This document shows, in pieces, positions 1 to 12,236 of a stretch of DNA of 64,000 bases. A program made the translations under genes and the position numbers. How positions within the stretch are numbered: position 1 is the stretch's first letter; each line of letters begins with the position of its first letter. The notes under the pieces were generated by a model. The model made no database searches. It saw only the letters and a list, made by a program, of their open reading frames with translations, and was not told where the DNA came from. Origin of the DNA: Codonopsis lanceolata (taxonomy: Eukaryota > Streptophyta > Magnoliopsida > Asterales > Campanulaceae); the NCBI GenBank assembly GCA_013146195.2, contig CM028378.1, positions 79,287,808 to 79,351,807 on the forward strand, given 5' to 3'.

Positions 1-534
1 TGTAATTACAAGTTTTGAAGATCGATTCATGTATTCAATCATCTCCATGTGCTGTTCATCTTCAAGGATGAACTAAACATCCATTAATCTAGGAGTTGGA
101 AGGTAACTTGTATCGAATCTATGCTTTAATCTATTTTTATTCATTCAATTCTTGTTGATCGTGGTGATTATCAATCCCTTTATTATTTCACTTTGAACAA
201 ATGAATGTAATCGTGAATAATAAAGGCCTAGAGGTGCGGATAACTGCATGACAATGTGCATATGTCGTACACTGGCTCACCATCATGATAAATTGAACCT
301 ATCGATGCACGAGAGTGATAAGTTAGGGTCAGGTTCCATATATGACCTAAGTGACAGTTAGGATTCATATGTTCTTGTGCCTAGGATATAGAATGGACGA
401 ATTATTTGGAGATGGAGACTGAACGGTAATTCGACAGGCTATATCTATATTTTGTGAACGAACCCAAGAAATTGAATGATACTTTATCAAAATAAGCCAT
501 AGAGGAGATACAAGTGAAACCTAATCTAGATTTT
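1..534 (+). mobile_element. Partial Ty3/gypsy-type LTR (truncated by window start and gap)
   Basis: This stretch aligns base for base, with scattered differences, to about 57490-58022, which lies inside a complete solo LTR at 56998-58256. Shared landmarks are the reciprocal 'gttcatcttcaaggatgaac' hairpin, the 'gtacactggctcaccatcat' stretch and the final 'ctagattt' just before the gap. The first ~490 and last ~235 bases of the LTR are missing here, being outside the window or in the gap. No coding capacity is seen. Family assignment rests on similarity to the solo LTR; whether this is a solo LTR or part of a full element cannot be told. Confidence 0.75.
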
Positions 535-634
535 NNNNNNNNNNNNNNNNNNNNNNNNNNNNNNNNNNNNNNNNNNNNNNNNNNNNNNNNNNNNNNNNNN
601 NNNNNNNNNNNNNNNNNNNNNNNNNNNNNNNNNN
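535..634. other. Assembly gap (100 N)
   Basis: Exactly 100 undetermined bases. A round number usually means a scaffold gap of unknown true size, so the relation between the gypsy LTR on its left and the CACTA/copia sequence on its right is not established. Confidence 0.98.
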
Positions 635-2247
635 GGGTATTGCTCATGTATATCTTATCACATACCTTGATGAGTCATTGAGAAAGGAAGGGAATTGGTG
701 GTGATATGTTACGATTATGCTTTGGATAGAGGCATCTTTTAATTGTTCATATTACACATCTAGATTACACAATAGTCAATAGATTACTTAAATGACCTCC
801 AGATAATTGAAAATAGAGGTTGGCTTTTAGTAATTGAAGTTAATTGCTTGTCAGCTTCCAAAGACCATCTAGAATCGGATTAGGAAGTGGGAGGCTCTCT
901 ATCAAAGGCACATAGGCTGGGTATCTTTGCCACAGATGCCTCACGCTTCATGGTTCTTATATGAGGTAAATGTGATTAATTTTCGTATTTACCAGATTTG
1001 GATATCCTCAATTTGATATCTCATTTTCCCTTAATTGTTAGTGCAAGTTACGAACGGTTTTCAATCTTGTCTTTGTTGGTGATAAAGCGAGGAAGTGGAA
1101 AAGGTGGCATGTCCTTGATCTTGCTCTAACACGTGCTGTATGTTAGTAAACTTGCATTTGCTTTAAAATGATAAATTTGTTTCTAGGTAATATATTTAGA
1201 TGCCCACTTTGGCTCGAGGAGCACCACCAAAGGAACAATAAGAAGCGTGGATTAGCAAATTTAAGAGCCGCTATTTCAAGCATACCGGATAGTTGAGTAT
1301 TCTTGGATCACAAGCCTGGCGGAGGAGCAATTAAAGATGTTTCGGCCGGATAGCGGTGGTGGGGTATTGAAGCGAAAGGAGCTCATGGTGGATGGGATGG
1401 AGATAGGCTAAGCTACAAGCATCCATCTTGGCGATAGGAAGGATTACAATGCTGGTGTTTAAACTGTTAGTGCCTAGTGAGACATCTTTCTAAATGTATT
1501 ATTGTTTAAACAGATTAATTGGTCTTGGAGTCTACTAAATTTTTTTGGTTATTCAATAAGAATGATAGGCACAATGCATCTTCTAGAATGAAGCTAACAT
1601 GTATGGGGTCAAACGGGCCAAATGGATTTTAAGAATATGGAATTAACTCTTTCTTTGAGAAGCACTCGGTATCTCTACGAGGTTTTTCATTTCGGATAAT
1701 AATCGTATTATCTTTTGACATTTTGTTTGTGTTAGGTGGGGGTTCAAAGTGGAACAAAATGCTATTTAATTTTTTTTTTTGAAAAATATATTTACTGACG
1801 TTTTTAAAGCGTTGTAATAGACTTTATAACGTTTTTAAGCGTTGTAATATACTTTTGCAATGTTTTTAAAAACATTGTAAAAGTCTATTAACGTTTTTAA
1901 ACATGTAAAGTCTTTTGCAACGTTTTTAACGTGTTAAAAAGTCTTACAACTTTTAAAAACGTTGTTACATGTCTTTTACAACGGTTTTTAAACGTTGTTA
2001 AAAGTCTTTTACAACGTTTTTTAAACGTTATTACAACCCTTTTACAACGTTTTTTAAGCGTTGTTAAAGTCTTTAACGTTTAAAAAAGCGTTGTAATAGC
2101 GACTTTAACGTTTGCAACTAACGTTTAAAAAGCGTTGTAAAAGAGGGGCTATTACAAGCGTTGCCTAACACAGCGTTTTACAAAACTTTGTAAAAGCTCT
2201 ATTACAACGTTTTAAAAACGTTGTTAAAGGCCTTTTTTGTTGTTGTG
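635..2247. mobile_element. CACTA (En/Spm)-type DNA transposon, one end
   Basis: About 1770-2230 is packed with direct and inverted copies of a motif close to ACAACGTTTTTAAACGTTGT, the dense subterminal array typical of CACTA elements. The array ends at 2227-2247 in 'aaggccttttttgttgttgtg', whose reverse complement begins CACAACAACAAAAAAGGCC, close to the family terminus CACTACAACAAAAAAGGCC with one changed base. Immediately beyond it a copia reverse transcriptase resumes, so this is an insertion boundary. The opposite terminus is not found and may lie in or beyond the gap. About 1205-1330 may be a decayed TNPA-like (transposase_24) segment, but it has stops and the call is weak. Confidence 0.65.
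1770..2247. repeat. CACTA subterminal repeat array
   Basis: Some twenty degenerate copies of a motif around 'acaacgttttt' and its complement, spaced about 20-30 bases apart, with 'gttgtaaaag' and 'cttttacaac' alternating. In En/Spm elements such arrays are the binding sites for the TNPA-type protein. The alternating orientation means neighbouring copies can pair into hairpins. Confidence 0.7.
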
Positions 2248-3290
2248 ATTGGCTTTGTGATGATTGAGGAAGACCAACTGTGTGTATGTTAAGCGATCAA
2301 GAAAAGATCTTGATTACGTCATTATATATTGATGACATCCTACTAGGCGCAATGATATGAAGATGATAAATGCCACTAAAGAGGAGTGGTACATCTGCGC
2401 TTTTCGATATAGCGGACTTGGGTGAAACAAGCTATGTGCTTGGAGTAAAAGTCATTAGGGATCGTTCGAAAAAATTTCTCAGTTTGTCTCAAGAGACTTA
2501 CATTAAGAAAGTTATCAAACTATTTGGCATGAATAACTCAAAACCCGTTGTCACTCAATGGAAAAAGATGTGTCCTTAGTACAAACCAATGCCTAAAAAT
2601 GAAAGAAGAAGAAGAGAATGTCTACGACTCCATATGCGAATCACGATAGGAAGTCGATAATGCTATGGTGTGTACTCGGCTGACCTATGCTTTGCGGTTG
2701 GGATGTTGAGTCAATTCCAAAGTAATCACGGACCTCGACCTTTGGATGGCGGTGAAGAGGGTTGCGTTACTTGGTGGGAACCACAAATTTAACCTATGTT
2801 ACCAAGGTGGGGATTTGAGTTTGAAAGGTTTCAGCGGCGGATTGGGTGGAGATGTAGATGGTTATAAATCTACTTCGGGCTACGTTTCCTCCTTAGTGGT
2901 GGAGCTATCTCTTGGAGTAACAAGCGATAGACTAGCACCGCCTTATCTACGATGGAGTCAGAGTACATGGCTTGCTCAGCTCCGGTTCAAGAAGCTGTGT
3001 GGTTGAGGAGTTTTCTTCAACATCTTGATGTTACGACGCATGTGGTTCGTCATGTAGTCATTGCTTGTGATAGCATGGCTGCTTTAGGTTATACTGAAGA
3101 TCCCAAGTATCATGGGAAGACGAAACACATTAATATCAAGTATCATTTCACTAGAGACATGGTTGCAGAAAAGAAAGTTGTTCTAGAATATATTCCTACT
3201 AGAAGCATGTTGGCTGACCCTATGACTAAGCCTCTACCTAGAGAGATCTTTCAGGATCACATGTTGGGTCTAGAGCTTCGTAGGATTTGA
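2248..3290 (+). pseudogene. Decayed Ty1/copia pol: reverse transcriptase end and RNase H
   Basis: Fragments in several frames spell the end of a copia polyprotein. Near 2320-2345 is the RT catalytic box YIDDILLG. At 2404-2560 (frame of 2370) is FDIADLGETSYVLGVKVIRD with SQETYIKKVIKLFGM. Around 2866-2960 is the RNase H start (SGYVSS, then W.N). At 2952-3290 (112 aa) are TMESEYMA, CDSMAALGYTEDP, HGKTKHINIKYHF, and LADPMTKPLPREIFQDH up to a stop. Multiple frameshifts and stops make it non-functional. The element reads on the plus strand; its upstream part was cut off by the CACTA insertion ending at 2247, and its 3' LTR lies far downstream at 10696-11188. Confidence 0.9.
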
Positions 3291-3542
3291 CATTTATTCT
3301 GAGAACACTTTATTGGCATTTGATTATTATTTTTCATTATCATTTGAATAAATTGTAGTTTCATTTTATTCCTTTTATATGTTAATTGGATATTTTAATA
3401 TGAAATTGCGTAGCATATATATTTTGATTAAAAAGATGTCGTGGATATTGAATTGGCCCTCTCACATGGGTAATTCACCTTGTCTCTAGGTGGGCGAGCA
3501 TGTTGAGATAGTAAAAGTCTTTGGCACCTACGAAGGGGGGTA
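3291..3542 (+). mobile_element. Copia 3' untranslated segment, left of the gypsy insertion
   Basis: Non-coding AT-rich sequence directly after the RNase H stop, ending in GGGTA (3538-3542), the left copy of the target duplication of the gypsy solo LTR. It continues in the same element at 9858. Confidence 0.6.
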
Positions 3543-6145
3543 TGTGATGACCCGACCCGGATCCCAATATGAGACCCAAAGGTCGTGACGTCAGAAAACA
3601 CAAAACAACAAACAATGATAAATAATGGGTAAGGCCATAACGGAAATACGCCAACAACTTAAAACACATGCGAAAGCAAAACATAATATCACAGTGGCGC
3701 CCGAGCTAACAAGCTCAAACTAAATACAACCAAAGAGATCATTAATCTCTCGGTCCAAAAATTTGACGCACGTGCCGCAACATTGGGCACGTAGAGCAAA
3801 ACTCTCTGTCATGCAATATAAATATATAGCAACAAATAAACCAAGTCAACGGCGACATTACAGCCGGAACCCAACATTACACTAAGTCTAAGACTCTAGT
3901 CTAACATACTCAACGGCTAAAAACATGTCGGAGAACAAACATGATATATTAACCACAATTACAACATAACTAGGATATAATCATCACATCCACCAAGCAC
4001 GACTAACACAAGTCGGCTACCAAAAGAACAAGTGTTAACCAACATAAGTATAAATATTACATTCACAAATAAATTTGCTACCCATCATGAAGTTTACATA
4101 ACTTCACTTTTCCCAACGTCCTTACCAAAAAAAAAAACTAAGGCTACAAAAATAAATTAAAGTAGCAACCTTCACAAAATCTCACTTCTACCGTAGACTC
4201 GGCGGATTCTTTCGAATTACTAGCTCGGCTCGAATCTAAGGAAAACAAAGCAAACAAGTAAGTCATAATGACTTAGTAAGCTACTAAAGATGCAATGTCA
4301 TGGCATGGCATAATGCTCAAATAAAACATGTACATCTCATGTCATACTTATAATATGTCATGTCATGGTATAATTCTCAACATAAACCCACTTTTCATCC
4401 ATAGTCATATGGAACACAATTCTACATAATTTATCATGAAGTAATCCATATCATGTAAAGTATGCATCTCACTTCCAAAAATGTGTAGCATGTTAATTCC
4501 ACATTTTAACTTATCATCAAGCCACATAACCCAATCATACCATGAGTCTCATAATTATTCATTTATCACAACTCATATAATAATTCATATATGGGAGATT
4601 ATTGTCTCCATTCTAATCATACATAACATGTTATATTTTTAGTATGACATCATATCATGAAAATCATCATTTCATTAGCATGTTACATTTCTATTATAAC
4701 ATCTCGTCAAGAAATCATCATCGCATGTAAATCATATCATAACCACGTAGCACAACAATTCATATATGTGCTCGTAAAATAAACCACATAAGAGAAGATG
4801 ATTTCCCTTTTCCGTTTCAGCGTGTAACTCTGCGGAAACAAGCGTGTCCTCGATAACCCTTTCGTGGCATCGGCGTCCCGAAACAATCCCGTTCGGGTTC
4901 CATAACTATCAAAGTCATGTGTATTACTCTAACTAAGATCAGCTACTTCCCCACTGTGGCCATCGATGGAGGGGTGTATGCAAACCCGGCGCGGCGATCC
5001 ATTGCGATCACGAATCCCACAATTCGTGAAGACAATGCATCGTCCCGCCAAAGACTCAAACCAAAAACCGTCAGCTGGACTCAAACTCAAGCACATATAA
5101 TATATACTCGCATGCTCAAATAAAGGGAAAAGTAAAACACACCGTACTAATCCATTCAAGTAGATATTTACTTATTAATCACATAGTTATGCATTTATAT
5201 GCTAACTAACACATAAACATCTTAGAGCGATAATATCAAGTCTCTAATACCCAAGTGTCCTTCATACACTTGAAAACGCTTGGAGGCTTGACCTCCATCA
5301 AAACTACCCCAAATTCCGTAGGATCTTAAATCGACTTCGTTAAGTCATTTCTACTCTTTTCAAATTTGAAGGCATAGAAGCTATTTGCATCATAGCCCTC
5401 CTATTATTCATTAGCTATTATTCAAGGCTAAGTTCTTAAGGTTAGCAACATTGTGTCACCCAACAATCCATATCTTCTCAATAAAATCCCGAAAACATAG
5501 TTCATAGGTCAACACATAACATTTAAAGTCAACCATTACATTTCAAGTATTCATCTCAATATAGCATTTAATCAAGCATGCTTTCATCCAAAATAACAAT
5601 TAATCTAAACAAGATATAATTTCATCTAGCATGCTCATCACCAAGATATAAATAAATCTGGCATGCTCATAACCTTCAATTCATGAATTAGTGTTGACCA
5701 ACATACTCTTATATGCATAATAGTCAACTCAACCCAATAAAGTCAAACATTACATTTTATTCATGTAACCCATAATGATAATTCATTATACATGCTTACA
5801 ACAAAAAATTCATGAATTAGATAGCATCATACTCTCATGTGCATGATAGTCAATTCTTATTCTTAAAAGTCAAACGAAACATTCAAACATGTAATCCATT
5901 GTGAAAATTCATCTTTCATGCTCACAACTAAAATTAGAGGTTCAACAAGTATACTTCCAAACTCCCAAACATATATCCATGTGTGATTCTTTTTTTTTTA
6001 AGGAAGCAGGGACGGCACCCTGCGAGAATTTATTAAAATGATAGAAAACATACAAACTTGAGGGGGACAACCAGCCTTGCCCTTATAACTGGGAGGACGG
6101 AGGAGCCTGGCCTCAAAAAGAAAATACAAAGCATAAAACAAAATA

Positions 6146-7159
6146 CTAAACATTGCCATGACGATAATTATAAAATCCATAAAGATCCATGTGCAGCGCA
6201 TGCTTCACTTCTTTCGGAAGAGTGGCAAAAGTGTAGTAGGACTTGTCAGACTGATGAACATGAGCCTCGGTAGCTAGGCGATCAGCGATTGTATTTTGCT
6301 CACGGAAGACATGAGGCAAACTACCAGCAAGCAAAGAACGACACACCCGAAGATCATAGACATGCTCCCACGGGTCCATATGACCATGCATAATAACATC
6401 AGCCGCAACGTTAGAATCGGATTCAACGTCTAAAGTTGTCAACCCAAACTGGTGACAAAAAACCAAGCCGGTGTACAAAGCTAGAATCCCAGCCTTAACA
6501 TTAGAACCAGTGCCAAAATGCCTAGAAAAAGCATACAACAGATCCCCATTTGAATCACGAATAATGCCACCACCAGTACTTGAACCATTTTTCGAAGAAC
6601 CATTCGTATTAAGTTTAAAACGACCAATATCCAAAGGAATCCAACGAAGCCATCGGCCCTTGCATAAAGGAGGAGTCCGAATATCAATGTGAATGGATTG
6701 CATGGCAAACTGAACTCTTAAACCACTACTAGATTTTGGGGTAAAAAGAAGAAACATCTCCCTAAGATGCCAGACTACCCGATGAAAAATCTGATCAGAA
6801 ACCATAGGCACCCCATCGAAAGTCGCTACGCATCGAGCCTTCCATAACTCCCAACAAGTGAACATAAAAACACCAAGATTACATGCTCCAGCTTGACTGC
6901 GAACCGACCCTTTAACCCAAGTTTCAAGGAGATGAGAGATGCAAGAATATGAACCAACTCTATTAAGCATAAGAGCAAACCTGTTCCAGATTGTAACAGC
7001 CGTCTTTGAGAAGAGAAAAAGATGAGCCAAAGATTCCCTGTCAGGCTGACTAGAGCAACAAACACATTTAGAAACAATCTGAACCCTTTTGGAGTGCAGC
7101 CGAAGGTCCACAGGGAGAGCATTATGAAGAAGTCTCCAAATGAAACCACTAACTTTCAA
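6146..7159 (-). pseudogene. LINE zf-RVT and RNase H domains, open for 337 aa
   Basis: An open frame of 337 residues. The first ~110 residues carry the reverse-transcriptase-associated zinc-binding domain (WRLLHNALPVDLRL, then CVCC...E...HLFLF and CWELWKARC). Residues ~180-310 are an RNase H fold typical of plant LINEs: LNTNGSS replaces the usual DGA/DGS, GGGIIRDSNGDLLYAFS follows, then E.DS, HVFREQNTIADRLA. The first catalytic Asp appears as Asn. The N-terminal endonuclease and most of the RT are lost or frameshifted, so this is a remnant. Confidence 0.85.
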
Positions 7160-7764
7160 GGGAATCCAAGGCTGCCAAATTTTTTAAGCCTACCAAACTG
7201 ACGGATTGCGAGGACGGAAATGATTTCAAAAAACCGAGGACTTGAAGACGCCCGAAGTAGTGAGAGTACAGATAAGCTTGTCGTTCACGTCATCACAGCA
7301 TCGGACACGGGATATAAAACCATACAGTGTCGAATCAATGTAGGCAGAAAATTGGTCCAAACAAGGAAGGGCATCTCTAAAGGATAAATTTTTATCTATG
7401 GGAAGAGGGCCCTACAAACGATGTCTGTACCAGTTGTAATCCCAAAAGGAGATAGCACCCCGGCCAATAATCCACCGACTACAGCTCTGCACGTTATCTA
7501 AATGCCGAACAACAGCCCTCCAAGAAGCAGTAGCAGCTCTGGAGAAATGGAGACCATATTTCGAGTCACAGAATCGAGCCCAAAGGCTGGAACCCTGAAG
7601 GAAACTCCAGGCAAGTTTCACATGCAAAGAATCCATTACCTGATGTAGAGAACGAATGCCCAAACCTCCTTCTTTCACAAGCCTGCATATGCTGCTCCAA
7701 GCAACCCAATGAGTACGCCTCTCCCCTTGAGAATTCTAAAAAAATCTGTTATAATGCTTTCGAG

Positions 7765-8163
7765 TCAAGATAAAATACGTTTGGGAATACTCCAAAGGAC
7801 CGATTTCAACAGAGTTAACTTAGCTCCAAAAGAGAGGAGCTTAGCTTTCCAACCATTTATATGTTTGGCAACACGAGCAACAAGGTCCTCGAAATAGATG
7901 CATTTCAGCTTTCCTTTATAAAGAGGAATGCCCAAATATTTCATGGGCCAGAATCGTTGAGAGCAGCCTGTCCATTGAGAAATACGAGTGGCAAATCTTC
8001 GGGAACAATGTTTAGAGACATAGAAGCCGCTTTTTTGAGGATTTATCAATTGACCAGAACTTAGCTCATAAGCCTCAAGAACTTTGCGAAGACCAAGGAT
8101 CGAACGATATCCAGCATTGCAGAAGACTAAAATGTCATCAGCACATAAAAGATGGGAGATCAC
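7765..8163 (-). pseudogene. LINE reverse transcriptase fragment
   Basis: A 132-residue piece with LLCADDILVFCNA (the catalytic A/S-D-D box), a GLRKVLEAYELSSGQLINPQKSG segment, and the conserved KYLGIPLYKGK and GWKAKLLSFGAKLTLLKSVL motifs. It belongs to the same decayed LINE as the zf-RVT/RNase H frame at 6146-7159 but in another frame, so frameshifts separate them. Confidence 0.85.
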
Positions 8164-9857
8164 TAAACCACCACGACCATGCTAAAAAGGCAGAATCGCA
8201 CCAATACACAAAGCCCGATTAAGATTAAAAGATAGGACCTCTTGCACCATAATAAAAAGAAGAGGAGATAGAGGATCACCCTGTCTGATCCCATGAGTGG
8301 ACCTGAAGAACCCATTTACTAGATATTCAACATATCAAACCCTAGGTTTCTAGGGGATTATATACTCATCAATCTCAAGTCTAAATCACAAATGAAGCTT
8401 AACAACATACTTCATTAAACCTAGAAAGCATCCTATTTATGCTTCTAACAAGTTCACCCAACAAAAGTCCAAAAATAAAAATAAAACCACACACAACATG
8501 CTTTTGTACTCATTGACCTCAAATAGCAATCCTCTATGTTTTCCTTAGGGTCAATGAGCACAAAATCAAGAGAAGAAGGAGTCTAGTAGCTTACCTAGCT
8601 TGAGTGAAAACTCAAGAGAATCGAAATCCGAACGGTGAAGTTGTTCCACTCGTCGAATACGTCAAGAATTCGAAGTTTGGCAGCAATCGGACGGTTGGAT
8701 CGTCGTAGATCGGAGGAGGAAGAGCTAGGGATCAAAGCCCACATGGAACCTCTCTTTCTATCTCTCTATACGTATGAATGAAGGGGAAGAGAATGAGAGA
8801 ATTGCTGCATTCTCTAATTGCCTTGGGTATTTATACCTCGACAAATAATGAGGGCACAAAGGGGAATTCCATGGTACAATTAGTGAAGTTTAGGTGTAAT
8901 CAACCACTAATTACAACTTAATTAACTTCCCAAATATGTTAGGACATGATTAGGACTAAGTATGGGAGGTTAGGAAGGGTTTAGAGGGGGTTTAGTGAGG
9001 GTAGAATAGGAAATTCACATCAAATAATCAAAACAGGGACTGCTGCCCTCGAAGCACCATGCGCTCGCATTGTATCAGCCCATGCGATCGCATCCCTCCT
9101 TTATACCCTTGCCATCCATTTTCTGCAACCTCGTTCACGCGCGGCCCTTCCCGCATGCAACCGCAAGCCTTAAAGCTCCAAAATGGCCTATAATTGAACC
9201 ATTAAACTACTCATACTCTTAGCTAAACCAAAAAAGTCTCAAACCACTTTCAAAGTAGGTCTAAACTCCCATAAACAACACCCGAAACAACTCGGAGCGA
9301 AACCGGCGGAAGGCGCAACAACTCGCTAACGAAACGTCGAATGAAACTACAAACCGACGGGCAACAACCCATGATTATAAACACTTCAAAAGGCTATTAA
9401 ATAGGCCTGAATTCTACTCAGATGATTAACAACAGATAGGAGAAATGAGCTCCTGAAAGACGAGACGATCACCCGGCTCAATCTCAAACTACGCGATAAG
9501 GAGAATTGCTATCCTCGGAGCATCAAAACCTCACAAGAATTAAAGAATACATTCAAATAGAAGTCTAACACATCTAAACATGTTAATCAATAATCATGCA
9601 AAGATCTAGGACCAAACCAAGGTCAGGAACACAAAACCCGAGTAAACTCTCAATCGCATTGCATTTCGGCTATCGTCGAGTTACGACTTGTGACTTTATC
9701 AAGTCAACAACTAAATGGCATCTCTTAATAGTATTTTGATCTTAATGTGATCTCTCATACACATCTAGACTCTCTCACAAACCAAACAAGCGATCAACAA
9801 GGGAAGAAGTGCGAGCATTGCACGCAATTCAAGCTAACCGGGAATCGGGGTCTTACA

Positions 9858-10695
9858 GGGTACGCAAATGACATTACATTTATCGCCTTGGCATACGGCC
9901 AAGATGAGACCTTTTATAAAGGTCGACTTTATATCCCAAGAAAAATTCCGAATATGAGATCTTAAAAGAAACACTAAAAGAGTGACTACTTTTAAGTACT
10001 CAGGTTAGACGCCAAAAGGGCGGCTAGACTAAGGTCCGTATGAAGTTTGAGCATGACATGCCTACTTCGTGTGGGATTTCCATCATAGTATACACTTCAT
10101 ATTGTATGTGACTATAATGCGACTTAAGAAAGCGATTGAATGATCCCTGCTTCATCACTGTGTGAGTTCTAGTGATCAAATACAGGTCACGATTATACCC
10201 TATGTGACTTAGAACTATATAATGAACTTGGACATTGATGATGCTACTTTGGCATGCCGACCAACGGGCTATACACATATAGCCCTATGGAGCATTGATG
10301 GGAAAGCAGTTAATCAAGAGTGATTAATATGAATGTCTAAGGAAGATAGTATGATATGCATCTCTATTTTTGTGTTTCAATGCCATGGCGATCATATTGA
10401 ACATACGGTTCAAGAGATTGATCTTGATACACAAACATGCTGAGGTTTAAGCACCGCTCTTGAGGGATTGAGGATGCTTAAATTGATGTATGTATACGGT
10501 CTGGGGTATAGACGAGTTTTTTGTTTTCTAACGAGGACGTTCTATGCTGGTCAGATGGTGATTTGGTATAGCGCTCCACCCTTTATCTTTCTCGTCATGT
10601 CGCACGCTTCACTTCCAGTATGAAGAGGCAGTGTTTAAGGGGTTTTGATGATACGATGTGGTTAGAGAGGTGAGTCTATGTGTGCGAGTAGGAGA
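9858..10695 (+). mobile_element. Copia 3' non-coding region, right of the gypsy insertion
   Basis: Starts with GGGTA (the right target-duplication copy) and runs to a purine-rich stretch, 'gtaggaga', directly before the LTR at 10696; this is the polypurine tract of the plus-strand copia element. No reading frame longer than 85 residues and no recognisable domain is present. Confidence 0.55.
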
Positions 10696-11188
10696 TGTTA
10701 GTAATTGGGCTTGTGGCCCGATTATTTACTTCCGTCCACATAGAATATATTTATATTATTATTGGTTAATTAGTTTCCTAATCCAAAAGGGTTTGAGATT
10801 GACCTAACTTAACCTACAAGAAATAGAGTTTCTTGGTAATAATATAAATAGGGCAACTAAAGGGGTAAAACCCGAACACCAAAATCAGAAGAACACGTCT
10901 TCTAGCAAAGTGGCCGCCTCCTCTCTTCTAATTCTATCTCACCAAATACTCCTTCTAGCCTAACCATCAAGAGGCTTGGATTTGCGGTGTGAACCAGTAT
11001 TGATATTTGTGCTACATGATATCAATCCGACGAGAGAGACTTGCAGGATTCTTGATCGTGACATACGAAGATCGTAGCTCAAGCAGAAAGTCTTCCGCTT
11101 CGCTCAAAGTTCAAGTTCGCATGAGGTAGCTCATGATTACTCTTAGTTAACGAACTTGTGCGATATATGTATAGATATATCCTTAACA
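10696..11188 (+). mobile_element. Copia 3' LTR
   Basis: Begins TGTTAGTAATTGGG after a polypurine stretch and ends CCTTAACA, giving TG...CA ends and a 493-bp length usual for copia. An internal 'aatataaatagg' near 10850 is a likely TATA box, followed by the leader. Orientation agrees with the RT/RNase H remnant at 2248-3290. The 5' LTR is not in the window, so neither LTR divergence nor the target duplication can be checked. Confidence 0.65.
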
Positions 11189-12236
11189 TTTGAAAGTGAA
11201 GAAGCACTCTTGTTTTCAACAACCCCAAGCCTACTCCGTATTTACCAGCAATGAGACGGGGGAGTCATCCATCCAAAGAGAAAATGAAGATGTCGAGAAA
11301 TTTGAAACTTGAAAAATGGAGGTAAGATTTCTTTTATTCTTCCTATTGTATAAATGGGGTGAGAAGCGAGGCCAATGCTCCTTCGATTGCTTGCAATTCT
11401 CAGATCCTTCCTTGGGAAGAGCATCCCCCATAGCAGATTTGGGAAAGTTCCGAGAAAGACCACTTCTTTCTATGTTGGCTCAAAGTAGTCCAAAAACAAC
11501 AAAAAAGAAGAAAACGTAGATAAGAGCCAAATCCATCCGCCCATTTATGACTGTAAAAAGAATTGAAGTTATCTCTCCATCCTTCTCTCTTACCATGGAG
11601 TAGATAGGCAATGTGGCAGGTGATAGGATATTTTAGGAAGAAAATAACAAAAATGAACCTATGGGTTTGGAAAAAAAAAAGAAGAGGGAGCACTGGAGCG
11701 AATAGACCGACCTGCAATTATTTATTTTTTCAAAGACATGTCCTATTCCTGTAGCATACACTTGTCTAGTACACAATTACTTGTTGCCGATTGAGCTTCG
11801 CCCAGTAGTCGGCTTGAATAACAACAAATCTTGTCTCTCTTGCTTTTCCTTCAACCATTTTAGAAATATAATAAGATTTTAGGTCTATTATACCAATATT
11901 TATGTGGAAAAAATTGAAAGACATAAGATTTACAATTGTTTTAAAGAAAAAAAATGTTAAATGCACCCATGGAAAATGATTGTGAATGTAACGTGCCAAT
12001 TTTTTTAAAAAAAATTTCATGTTTTAGTTGACGATATAAATTTATCTAGTTAGTATTTTTCCTTTTAAAAACTCTTTCAATTAGTTGTTTCATTTTCTTT
12101 TATATTTTTATTTCTTTCCATTTCATTTTAATAGTGGGATACCTGTCATATATGATTACATTCACAACTATATTGAAGAAGTCTCTTTTAATTAAATATA
12201 AATGAATAGAAAAAAGTTAACACATGTGATTAAGAG
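11189..12236. other. Intergenic, nothing recognised
   Basis: Short frames on both strands around 11230-11720 show no domain and lack conserved composition. The rest is AT-rich with homopolymer runs. No element ends could be recognised. Confidence 0.5.

Larger units (their letters stand above)
5991..8318 (-). mobile_element. 5'-truncated plant LINE nested in the gypsy LTR
   Basis: A poly-T run at 5991-5999 marks the 3' poly-A tail of a minus-strand LINE. Reading leftward from 8310 come the RT segment (RQGDPLSPLLFIM in degenerate form, then LLCADDILVF at 8163-8110), the RT thumb (7765-8163, PMKYLGIPLYKGK and LLSFGAKLTLLKS), the KEGGLGIRSL segment (7412-7678), a zf-RVT zinc-ribbon domain (about 6830-7159) and an RNase H domain (about 6230-6640). 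The 5' half is missing, as is common for LINEs. The upstream edge is placed where gypsy LTR sequence resumes, to within about 20 bases. No clear target duplication was found. Confidence 0.85.
3543..9857 (-). mobile_element. Ty3/gypsy solo LTR (minus strand) interrupted by a LINE
   Basis: The element begins TGTGATGACCC and ends CTTACA (TG...CA ends) and is flanked by the 5-bp duplication GGGTA at 3538-3542 and 9858-9862, so both ends are exact. After removing the nested LINE (about 5991-8318) it is about 4.0 kb with no coding sequence of its own and no internal second LTR, which fits a large solo LTR left by LTR-LTR recombination. On the minus strand a TATA box (TATAAATA, complement of 8828-8835) is followed by a pyrimidine/purine-rich leader, giving the direction. 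LTRs of this size are usual for the Tekay/Del clade; that lineage name is an inference. Confidence 0.8.

Noticed and set aside
5998..6273. Plus-strand frames over the LINE
   Set aside because: Antisense to the LINE RNase H region; no independent support.
11231..11717. Overlapping minus-strand frames upstream of the HSF gene
   Set aside because: Several short frames in competing registers, no domain, no splice-compatible pattern; treated as chance.
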